Assembly (NCBI GenBank): GCA_013815485.1
Contig: JACDGB010000141.1
Span: 1-5,706 of the forward strand
DNA length: 5,706 nucleotides
Source: Rubrobacter sp.
GTDB lineage: Bacteria; Actinomycetota; Rubrobacteria; Rubrobacterales; Rubrobacteraceae
Reading direction: 5' to 3'
Under the pieces are notes generated by a model. That model searched no databases, was not told the origin of the DNA, and worked only from the letters and a program-made list of their open reading frames with translations. The position numbers and the translations under genes were made by a program. The first letter of the stretch is position 1. Every line of letters starts with the position of its first letter. Shown in pieces: positions 1-5,351 of this stretch.

Positions 1-2
1 AC

Positions 3-479
3 CTCGGATGGTTCCCGGCCTCGGGCTACGAGCCGTTCTTCGAGAACCCGGCGGCGAACCTGACGGCCATGATCCTGCCGGTCTTCGCCACGGGCCTGCG
101 GGAGTCCGCCGAGTTGACCCGGATGCTCCGCAGCAGCCTTTTGGAGGAGCTGGGATCTGACTACGTGAGGACCGCCTTCTCGAAGGGCCTCAGCCGGCGG
201 GTCGTGGTGATCCGGCACGCCGTCCGCAACGCGCTGATACCGTTCGTGACCGCTGGAGGGTTGCAGGTGGCGGGACTTCTTGGCGGACTCGTGGTGACGG
301 AGCAGGTCTTTCAGTTACCGGGGGTGGGGCGTTTGATCGTTGAGTCCATCCTGGAGCGGGACTTCACGGTGGTGCAGGGCGCGGTGCTCACGGTCACGGC
401 CGTCGTGGTCCTTATAAACGTGCTGGTGGACATGCTGTACGCCATCATTGACCCCCGTATCTCGTTGAGTCAGGAGTAG
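3..479 (+). CDS. dppB: Peptide ABC transporter permease, DppB type (5' end outside window)
   Basis: One of the two membrane-spanning subunits of a dipeptide/oligopeptide/nickel-type ABC importer. The reading frame is open from the window edge, so 158 C-terminal residues are visible, about half of the usual 305-340. It opens with LGWFPASGY, a sequence typical of the extracytoplasmic loop of DppB-like permeases. Visible residues about 53-80 form the cytoplasmic EAA-type coupling loop (DYVRTAFSKGLS, then HAVRNALIPF), which docks on the ATPase. Hydrophobic membrane segments follow at about 85-104 and 124-148, and the end DPRISL is family-typical. Its stop lies 3 bases before the dppC start, so the two are translationally close. 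The exact substrate cannot be read from the permease; Dpp versus Opp naming is by similarity of motifs only. Confidence 0.93.
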   Translation, partial: LGWFPASGYEPFFENPAANLTAMILPVFATGLRESAELTRMLRSSLLEELGSDYVRTAFSKGLSRRVVVIRHAVRNALIPFVTAGGLQVAGLLGGLVVTEQVFQLPGVGRLIVESILERDFTVVQGAVLTVTAVVVLINVLVDMLYAIIDPRISLSQE

Positions 480-482
480 GTT

Positions 483-1382
483 TTGAGCGAGACGGCGACC
501 ACGGGAGAAGGTTCCCAGACCCAGAGCGTCGAGCCGCGGGAGCGGAGGATGGCGGCGTTCTGGCGGCGCTTCCGGCGCAACCGGCCGGCCGTCTTCGGGC
601 TGGCGATAGTGGTGGTCATGCTCCTGACCGCCATCTTCGCGCCCTTGATCGCACCGCAAGGGCCCAGAGAGCAGGACTACGCACTGACCCTCCAGCCGCC
701 GGGCGAGGGCGGCCTCTTCGGGACCGACTCTTTGGGGAGCGACATCTTCTCCCGGGTGGTGTACGGAGCCAGGATCTCGCTTCAGGCGTCCCTCATTTCC
801 GTCGGCATAGCGATCGGGGTCGGTGTGCCGGTGGGTTTGGTGAGCGGGTACTTCCGGGGCTTCTTGGACGAGTGGATCGTGATGCGCATAGTGGACAGCA
901 TCCAGGCTTTCCCGTTCCTGATCCTGGCTCTCGTGATAGCTGCCATCCTCGGCGGGGGCCTGACCTTCGCGATGATCGCCATCGGCATCGCCTTCATCCC
1001 GAACTTCGTGCGCATAACGCGGGCGCAGGTGCTGACGGTTCGCGGCCTGGACTACGTGGAGGCCGCCCGCGCCGTCGGTGCGGGACACGTCCGCATCATG
1101 ACCCGCCACGTCTTGCCGAACTCGCTGCCGCCGATCCTGGTCCAGACCACGCTTGCGATGGGCCTCGCCATCATCGCGGAGGCTACGCTCTCGTACCTGG
1201 GGCTCGGGGCCGAGCCGGGAGAGCCTAGCTGGGGCTCGATGCTCTTTCAGGCGCAGTCGTATCTCTCGTCGGCGTGGTGGATGGCGTTCTTCCCCGGCAT
1301 GGCGATCTTCTTCGCCGTCCTCGGTTTCAATCTTCTCGGCGACGGCGTCCGCGAAGCCCTCGACCCCCGGACCTCGGAGTAG
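483..1382 (+). CDS. dppC: Peptide ABC transporter permease, DppC type
   Basis: Second permease subunit, pairing with DppB to form the translocation path in the cytoplasmic membrane. It has 299 residues, normal for the family. An N-terminal cytoplasmic basic stretch (RRFRRNRPA, about 28-36) precedes the first membrane segment (about 38-57). Then comes the DppC hallmark FGTDSLGSDIFSRVVYGAR (79-97), further membrane segments near 102-122, 143-176, 223-240 and 266-286, and the EAA coupling loop at about 190-217 (DYVEAARAVGA, HVLPNSLPPI). GEPSWGSML (246-254) and GDGVREALDPR (287-297) are also characteristic. I chose the TTG at 483 because AGGAG (472-476) sits 6 bases upstream; the in-frame ATG at 549 would cut the cytoplasmic tail and has GGAGG only one base away. 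It belongs to one operon with dppB. Confidence 0.96.
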   Translation: MSETATTGEGSQTQSVEPRERRMAAFWRRFRRNRPAVFGLAIVVVMLLTAIFAPLIAPQGPREQDYALTLQPPGEGGLFGTDSLGSDIFSRVVYGARISLQASLISVGIAIGVGVPVGLVSGYFRGFLDEWIVMRIVDSIQAFPFLILALVIAAILGGGLTFAMIAIGIAFIPNFVRITRAQVLTVRGLDYVEAARAVGAGHVRIMTRHVLPNSLPPILVQTTLAMGLAIIAEATLSYLGLGAEPGEPSWGSMLFQAQSYLSSAWWMAFFPGMAIFFAVLGFNLLGDGVREALDPRTSE

Positions 1383-1421
1383 AGGGCGCGCGATGCGGAA
1401 TCCATTCGATAACCTCGCCTT

Positions 1422-1495
1422 CTGTTCTGGGCGAGAGTCGGGAGATCGGGAGTCAGGGTTTTGATTTCCGGATCCGGGACTCGCGCTCCCAACAG
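1422..1495. repeat. Long imperfect inverted repeat (possible RNA hairpin) between dppC and the DUF1028 gene
   Basis: Bases 1422-1451 can pair with 1467-1495. Matched blocks are CTGTT with AACAG, GGGCG with CGCTC (one G-T wobble), GAGTC with GACTC, GATC with GATC, and GGA with TCC. About 23 pairs are interrupted by small mismatches and one bulged A; the loop is about 15 bases. The left arm also contains GAGTCGG / GAGATCGG / GAGTCAGG near-heptad repeats, and the right arm contains the perfect palindrome CCGGATCCGG (1468-1477). A short T-run (1506-1509) follows 10 bases later, too far and short for a convincing intrinsic terminator. It could be an attenuator, an mRNA-stability hairpin or a small dispersed repeat; the sequence does not decide between these. 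Confidence 0.5.
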
Positions 1496-1522
1496 CGATG
1501 GGACCTTTTACCGGGGTTCCGT

Positions 1523-2386
1523 ATGAGAGACCTCGTCGCAACCTTTTCGATCGTGGCCTTCGATCCCGCGTCGGAGGAACTCGGGGTCGCTGTGCAGTCC
1601 AAGTTTCTCGCCGTCGGGGCGGTGGTCCCGTGGGTGCGGCCCGCCGTCGGGGCGGTGGCGACGCAGGCGATGGCGAACGTCTCCTTTGGCCCACGCGGCC
1701 TGGAGTTGATGGCTGAAGGTCGAACCGCCGAAGAAACGGTCGAGGCTCTCGTATCCGCCGACGAGGGCCGTGAAGATCGGCAGATAGGCGTGGTGGATGC
1801 GCGGGGCCGGGCCGCGACCTTCACCGGCGGCGACTGCTTCGACTGGGCCGGGGGCGTGACCGGAGATCACTACGCCGCGCAGGGCAACATCCTGATCAGC
1901 GAAGAGACCGTGAAGGCGATGGCCCGGACCTATGAGGAGACAGCCGGGGACCTCGCCGGGCGGTTGCTCGCGGCGCTGGACGCGGGGCAAGCGGCGGGCG
2001 GCGACTCGCGGGGGCGGCAGTCGGCGGCGTTGCTGGTGGTGCGGGAGGGTGGCGGGTATGGTGGGCAGAGCGACCGCGTTGTGGACCTGCGCGTGGACGA
2101 TCATCCCGACCCGATAGAGGAGCTAATCCGCGTCCGGGATCTCCACACTCTGTACTTCGGGGCGACGGAGTCGGATGACGTGGTTGCCGTGGACGGAGAC
2201 GTTCGGCATGAAGTCGTGGCGTCTCTCCGGCGGCTCGGATATCTGGAAAACGGTGATCCGAGCGATGACGACCGGCTGCACGAGGCGTTGCGGGCGTTCG
2301 TCGGGACGGAGAACTTCGAGGAGCGCGAGCAGGAGCGCGGGTTCCTGGACCGGCGCGTGCTGCGCTTCATGCGGGAGAAACGGTAG
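1523..2386 (+). CDS. DUF1028 family protein (Ntn-hydrolase-like) with C-terminal extension
   Basis: A 287-residue protein. Residues 5-200 match my knowledge of the DUF1028 family: TFSIVAFDP (7-15), GVAVQSKFLAVGAVVPW (21-37), GAVATQAMAN (43-52), GPRGLELM (56-63), RQIGVVDARG (86-95), TFTG (99-102), QGNIL (120-124), AGQAAGGDSRGRQSAAL (154-170) and DLRVDDHPDP (188-197). The family adopts a fold like N-terminal nucleophile hydrolases, but its reaction is unknown to me. Thr7 is the residue that could serve as nucleophile; six residues precede it. Residues about 201-287 form an acidic, charged tail; its VRHEVVASLRRLGYL stretch resembles the putative peptidoglycan-binding domain often attached to DUF1028. 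No signal peptide is seen, so it is probably cytoplasmic. The start ATG fits the family N-terminus and has only a weak GGGG (1513-1516) upstream. The position between dppC and the ATPases suggests a role on imported peptides or amides (inference). Confidence 0.9.
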   Translation: MRDLVATFSIVAFDPASEELGVAVQSKFLAVGAVVPWVRPAVGAVATQAMANVSFGPRGLELMAEGRTAEETVEALVSADEGREDRQIGVVDARGRAATFTGGDCFDWAGGVTGDHYAAQGNILISEETVKAMARTYEETAGDLAGRLLAALDAGQAAGGDSRGRQSAALLVVREGGGYGGQSDRVVDLRVDDHPDPIEELIRVRDLHTLYFGATESDDVVAVDGDVRHEVVASLRRLGYLENGDPSDDDRLHEALRAFVGTENFEEREQERGFLDRRVLRFMREKR

Positions 2387-2444
2387 CCGGATGGCGTGCT
2401 ATGGCCGGAGAGGCGTGACTGCTGTAACCTGTCTGGTGAAGGTT
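2386..2444 (+). promoter_or_regulatory. Duplicated motif and small inverted repeat upstream of the antitoxin gene (possible operator)
   Basis: The gap before the antitoxin holds a near-exact duplication: GCCGGATGGCGTGCT (2386-2400) and GCCGGAGAGGCGTGACT (2404-2420), with start points 18 bases apart. It is followed by the inverted repeat AACCT (2426-2430) and AGGTT (2440-2444) with a 9-base spacer. Type II toxin-antitoxin operons usually autoregulate by binding such repeats near their promoter (family knowledge). I found no good -35/-10 pair, so the operator reading is inference. The first copy starts on the last base of the DUF1028 stop codon. Confidence 0.3.
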
Positions 2445-2476
2445 CGGGGGCGTATGCGACTCGAAAGGATCAGGCA

Positions 2477-2707
2477 ATGAGCAATCGTTACGTGATAGAC
2501 GAGAAAGGCCGGCGCGTTGGCGTGCTACTGGACGTGGAGGAGTACGAGCGCATGGTGGAAGAGCTGGAAGAGCTGGAAGATATCCGGGATGTCAGGGAGG
2601 TCCGAGAGGCGATAGAACGAGGCGAGGAGAACGTCGTCTCCTGGGAGCAGGCGAAGCGCGAGATCGAAGCCGAAAGAGCCGAACTCCGGAGTCGAGGTGA
2701 GCTATGA
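2477..2707 (+). CDS. Short Phd/YefM-like or RelB-like antitoxin
   Basis: A 76-residue, very acidic protein (20 Glu) directly upstream of and overlapping a RelE-type toxin, which is the main reason to call it an antitoxin. RYVIDEKGRRVGVLLDVEEYERM (residues 4-26) matches the strand-plus-helix 'GKPVAVLLPLEEYERL' pattern seen in the middle of Phd/YefM-type antitoxins. The usual N-terminal DNA-binding part ahead of it appears to be absent. The rest is a charged helix (about 19-60) that would wrap the toxin, and it contains an EELEELED tandem. ATG at 2477 is supported by AGGA (2466-2469) 7 bases upstream; the longer open frame back to 2396 has no comparable site and lacks family similarity. It would neutralise the toxin by direct binding. 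Assignment to Phd/YefM rather than RelB is uncertain. Confidence 0.8.
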   Translation: MSNRYVIDEKGRRVGVLLDVEEYERMVEELEELEDIRDVREVREAIERGEENVVSWEQAKREIEAERAELRSRGEL

Positions 2708-2951
2708 GCTCGACGTTCCGAGGAGAGTGCGAAGGGCGATGTCCCGGTTACCCGAGAGCGTACACGGAAGGGTGTCCCGAGCGATAGATGGGTTGGTCGA
2801 GGAGCCGAGACCTCGTGGATGTGTCAAGATGACGGGTGAGGAGTCGTGGCGCGTCCGGGTTGGAGACTACCGGATCGTCTACGATGTGGACGATGGCCAG
2901 AGGAGGGTAACCGTTTTGAAAGTCGCTCATCGTCGAGAGAGCTACCGTTGA
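2697..2951 (+). CDS. RelE/ParE-superfamily toxin (probable mRNA interferase)
   Basis: An 84-residue basic protein, the usual size for this superfamily. It has the typical order: an N-terminal strand (YELDVPRRVRRAMSRLP, 3-19), helices containing VHGRVSRAIDGLVEEPRPRG (22-41), then the strand series WRVRVGDYRIVYDVDD (51-66) and VTVLKVAHRRESYR (71-84). Arg52, Arg54, Arg59, His78, Arg79 and Tyr83 sit where RelE-type toxins carry the basic and aromatic residues used for ribosome-dependent mRNA cleavage, so RelE activity is more likely than ParE gyrase poisoning, though not proven. The GTG start overlaps the antitoxin gene by 11 bases, with GGAG (2688-2691) 5 bases upstream; the overlap suggests translational coupling. 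The stop is 23 bases before dppD. The catalytic set looks intact, with no frameshift. Confidence 0.87.
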   Translation: MSYELDVPRRVRRAMSRLPESVHGRVSRAIDGLVEEPRPRGCVKMTGEESWRVRVGDYRIVYDVDDGQRRVTVLKVAHRRESYR

Positions 2952-2974
2952 AAAAACAAGGTGGGCGATAGACC

Positions 2975-4006
2975 GTGGCGATGCTGGAAGTCAACAACCT
3001 GAAGACGCATTTCAAGACCCCCGATGGTGTGGTGAAGGCGGTGGATGGAGTGTCGTTCTCGGTGGAGCCGGGCGAGACGCTCGGGATCGTGGGCGAGTCA
3101 GGGAGCGGCAAGAGCGTGACGGCTCTCAGCATCATGCAGCTCAACCCCAAGCCGCCGGTACAGTATCCGGAGGGTGAGATCCTCTTCGAGGGCGAAGACC
3201 TTTTGAAGGTTTCGGACAGAAGGATGCAGAAGATACGGGGCGACGACATCGCCATGATCTTCCAGGACCCGATGACCAGCCTCAACCCCGTATTCACCGT
3301 GGGAAACCAGATCTCCGAGGCCGTCCGCATCCACCAGAGCGTCTCCAGGCACGAGGCCCGTGACCGGGCGGTTCAGGCGCTCAGGGACGTGGGCATCCCC
3401 CGGCCCGAAGAGAGAGCGAGAGACTACCCGCACCAGTTCTCCGGCGGGATGCGCCAGCGGGCCATGATCGCAATGGGCCTCGCCTGCAACCCGAAGGTCC
3501 TCATATGCGACGAGCCGACGACGGCCCTGGACGTGACGATCCAGGCTCAGATCCTGGAACTCATGGTGGATCTTCAGGAGAAGTTCGGGACGGCGATAGT
3601 GATGATCACGCACGACCTCGGCGTTGTCGCCCAGCTCGCGGACAAGGTGATGGTGATGTACGCTGGACGCGCCGTGGAGCAGAGCAGTACCGAACAGGTC
3701 TTCTATGACCCGCTGATGCCGTACTCGTGGTCGCTTCTCAGGAGCTTGCCGCGTTTGGATACCGCAGGAGAAGTGCGGCTCCTCCCGATAAAGGGCCAGC
3801 CTCCGTCCCTGATCTTTCTCCCTGAAGGCTGTAACTTCAGCCCGCGCTGCCCGTTCGTCAAGGATGAGTGCCACGCCACGGACCCGCCACTCGAGGAGAA
3901 GAAGCCAGGCCACGCCGCCGCCTGCATCCTCTCCGTCGAAGAGATAGAGAAACGCAAACGCAAGGCTGACGAGGAACTCGGCATCGAAGGCGAGATGAGC
4001 GCATGA
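2975..4006 (+). CDS. dppD: Peptide ABC transporter ATPase, DppD type
   Basis: One of two ATPases that power the Dpp-type importer from the cytoplasmic side. It has 343 residues with every catalytic motif intact: Walker A GESGSGKS (40-47), Q-loop FQDP (96-99), ABC signature FSGGM (155-159), Walker B VLICDEP (175-181) and switch His213 in ITHD. The C-terminal oligopeptide-transporter domain follows, with [10 protein letters not shown] and Cys286, Cys292, Cys299 and Cys317. This four-cysteine pattern is conserved in OppD/DppD proteins and has been linked to an iron-sulfur cluster in some of them. A charged tail (about 320-343) ends the protein. GTG at 2975 is preferred because GGTGGG (2960-2965) lies about 9 bases upstream; ATG at 2981 is a possible alternative, shortening it by two residues. 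The stop overlaps dppF by ATGA, so the ATPases are translationally coupled. Confidence 0.96.
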   Translation: MAMLEVNNLKTHFKTPDGVVKAVDGVSFSVEPGETLGIVGESGSGKSVTALSIMQLNPKPPVQYPEGEILFEGEDLLKVSDRRMQKIRGDDIAMIFQDPMTSLNPVFTVGNQISEAVRIHQSVSRHEARDRAVQALRDVGIPRPEERARDYPHQFSGGMRQRAMIAMGLACNPKVLICDEPTTALDVTIQAQILELMVDLQEKFGTAIVMITHDLGVVAQLADKVMVMYAGRAVEQSSTEQVFYDPLMPYSWSLLRSLPRLDTAGEVRLLPIKGQPPSLIFLPEGCNFSPRCPFVKDECHATDPPLEEKKPGHAAACILSVEEIEKRKRKADEELGIEGEMSA

Positions 4007-5082
4007 GCGAACGTGGCAACGATACGGCGAACGGACTGACGAACGGCGTGGCCTCCGGCGAGAACTTGCTGGAGGCTCGGGGCTTGAAGATGCACTTTCC
4101 TATAAAGGCTGGCGTTCTCAGGCGCACGGTCGGCCACGTCAAGGCGGTTGACGGGGTGGACCTGACGGTGCGGAAGGGGGAGACGCTTGGGCTTGTGGGG
4201 GAGTCGGGGTGCGGCAAGAGCACGCTGGCGCGTTTGATCCTTCGCCTCATCGAGCCGACGGCGGGGGAGGTTCGCTTCGAGGGCGAAGACATCCTCGGCT
4301 ACGACCGCAAACAGATGCTAGCCGTCCGAAGAAATATTCAAATAGTCTTCCAGGATCCGTACGCGAGCCTGAACCCTCGCATGGCAGTCGGCAACATCAT
4401 CTCCGAACCGCTGAAGACGCACAAGATCGAGGGGGATCACAAGAAGCGGGTGCGGGAGCTACTGGAGATCGTGGGTCTCTCGCCAGAGCATTACAACCGC
4501 TATCCGCACGAGTTCTCCGGTGGGCAGCGGCAGAGGATCGGGGTGGCGCGGGCCATCGCCCTCAACCCGAAGCTCATCATATGCGACGAGCCGGTGAGCG
4601 CGCTAGACGTCTCGATCCAGGCTCAGGTCGTCAACCTTCTCGAAGATCTGCAAAAAGAGTTCGATCTGACATACGTGTTCATCGCTCACGATCTCTCTGT
4701 CGTCAAGCACATCTCCGACCGGGTGGCGGTGATGTATCTTGGCAGGGTCGTGGAGATCGCGGATCGCAGCGGTCTATACGGCGAACCGCGCCATCCATAC
4801 ACGGGCTCGCTGCTCTCCGCCATACCGATTCCGGACCCGGTGAAGGAGCGCGAGCGGCAGCGCGTCGTCCTGACCGGCGACGTTCCCTCCCCGGCGAACC
4901 CGCCGTCCGGCTGCACCTTCCACACTCGCTGCCCGCGCGCCCAGGATTACTGCAAGGAGAACGTCCCAGTCTTGGAGCCTCAAGAGAGCGACACCCATCA
5001 TGCTTCTTGTTTCTTCCCTGTGCAGAAAGGCCAGAAGATAGAGGAAGCCGCGACGAGCACGCCATACCGGGCTGGCGATTAG
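4003..5082 (+). CDS. dppF: Peptide ABC transporter ATPase, DppF type
   Basis: The second ATPase, expected to form a heterodimer with DppD beneath the DppB/DppC channel. It has 359 residues. A polar N-terminal extension of about 22 residues ([20 protein letters not shown]) precedes the conserved [16 protein letters not shown]. Motifs are Walker A GESGCGKS (66-73), Q-loop FQDP (116-119), signature FSGGQRQR (171-178), Walker B LIICDEP (191-197) and switch His229 in IAHD. HPYT (264-267) belongs to the oligopeptide-transporter C-terminal domain. That domain carries Cys304, Cys310, Cys317 and Cys336, the same four-cysteine arrangement as DppD. FSGGQRQR here versus FSGGMRQR in DppD is the usual difference between the two partners. 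The start overlaps the dppD stop by 4 bases. This looks like the last gene of the operon. Confidence 0.97.
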   Translation: MSERGNDTANGLTNGVASGENLLEARGLKMHFPIKAGVLRRTVGHVKAVDGVDLTVRKGETLGLVGESGCGKSTLARLILRLIEPTAGEVRFEGEDILGYDRKQMLAVRRNIQIVFQDPYASLNPRMAVGNIISEPLKTHKIEGDHKKRVRELLEIVGLSPEHYNRYPHEFSGGQRQRIGVARAIALNPKLIICDEPVSALDVSIQAQVVNLLEDLQKEFDLTYVFIAHDLSVVKHISDRVAVMYLGRVVEIADRSGLYGEPRHPYTGSLLSAIPIPDPVKERERQRVVLTGDVPSPANPPSGCTFHTRCPRAQDYCKENVPVLEPQESDTHHASCFFPVQKGQKIEEAATSTPYRAGD

Positions 5083-5211
5083 CCTCCGCGCATTCCATGA
5101 TGTCGGACGCATTATCTGACGAGGGTTGCGGAAAGTCGATCTTCCACGAGTGGGCGAGCTTCGCCGGCATCCGCCATCCGCGGCGGGGTGAGGCTCAGAG
5201 GAGATAAGAGG

Positions 5212-5236
5212 CCGTGGTGCCTCATTGGAGCACCGG
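5212..5236 (+). terminator. Weak candidate terminator hairpin after dppF
   Basis: GGTGC (5216-5220) pairs with GCACC (5230-5234). After one mismatch, the pairs T-G and C-G leave a 3-base loop, and CC (5212-5213) can add two pairs with GG (5235-5236). The downstream sequence TTATACTT is only partly T-rich, so this is not a standard intrinsic terminator. A second, GC-only pairing, CCGCC (5171-5175) with GGCGG (5182-5186), lies upstream and also has no T-run. Transcription must end or restart somewhere in this gap if the glycosyltransferase is a separate unit, but the site is uncertain. Confidence 0.25.
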
Positions 5237-5237
5237 T

Positions 5238-5243
5238 TATACT
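5238..5243 (+). promoter_or_regulatory. Possible -10 element upstream of the glycosyltransferase gene
   Basis: TATACT differs from the TATAAT consensus at one base and stands out in otherwise GC-rich DNA. The hexamer 17 bases upstream (TGGTGC, 5215-5220) is a poor -35. The overlapping TTGACT (5243-5248) is a good -35 by itself but lacks a clear -10 at 16-18 bases. If transcription started just after TATACT, the leader would be about 100 bases and would include the hairpin at 5298-5335. Confidence 0.25.
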
Positions 5244-5297
5244 TGACTGGATCATGACGCATAGGCTCTGTTTCCAACATCGTGTCGTACATCCGGG

Positions 5298-5335
5298 AGC
5301 CTGCTTTGGCGCGTCCGATAACGCGCAAACGGGCT
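5298..5335 (+). promoter_or_regulatory. Strong leader hairpin just upstream of the glycosyltransferase ribosome-binding site
   Basis: AGCCTG (5298-5303) pairs with CGGGCT (5330-5335, one G-U wobble), TTTG (5305-5308) with CAAA (5326-5329), and CGCGT (5310-5314) with ACGCG (5321-5325). Only C5304 and G5309 are bulged, and the loop is CCGATA. That gives 15 pairs in 38 bases. It ends exactly where GGAGG (5336-5340) begins, and no T-run follows, so a terminator is unlikely. A role in translation control or mRNA stability is inference. Confidence 0.55.
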
Positions 5336-5351
5336 GGAGGGAGAAAGACCG

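Noticed and set aside
1393..1464. 23-codon open frame (MRNPFDNLAF...) after dppC with a nearby AGAGGG
   Set aside because: It runs into the inverted repeat and has no recognisable features; a leader peptide role cannot be supported.
1274..1522. Longer start for the DUF1028 gene overlapping dppC
   Set aside because: The extra 83 residues overlap dppC, cross the inverted repeat and have no DUF1028 similarity; the family N-terminus begins just after the ATG at 1523.
315..1694. Long 459-residue open frame on the minus strand across dppB, dppC and the following gap
   Set aside because: It is antisense to two clear permease genes, runs through the non-coding gap, and reads as low-complexity Arg/Pro/His-rich protein typical of a GC-rich shadow frame.
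2951..2956. A6 run just after the toxin stop as a slippage or frameshift site
   Set aside because: The run overlaps the stop codon and the downstream gene has its own start, so no frameshifted fusion is needed or supported.
3098..3913. 271-residue minus-strand open frame opposite dppD
   Set aside because: It is fully antisense to an intact ATPase gene with all motifs; codon-mirroring in GC-rich DNA explains it.
4209..5207. 332-residue plus-strand frame overlapping dppF
   Set aside because: It is a frame-shifted shadow of dppF, Arg/Gly/Ser/Pro-rich, with no domain pattern.
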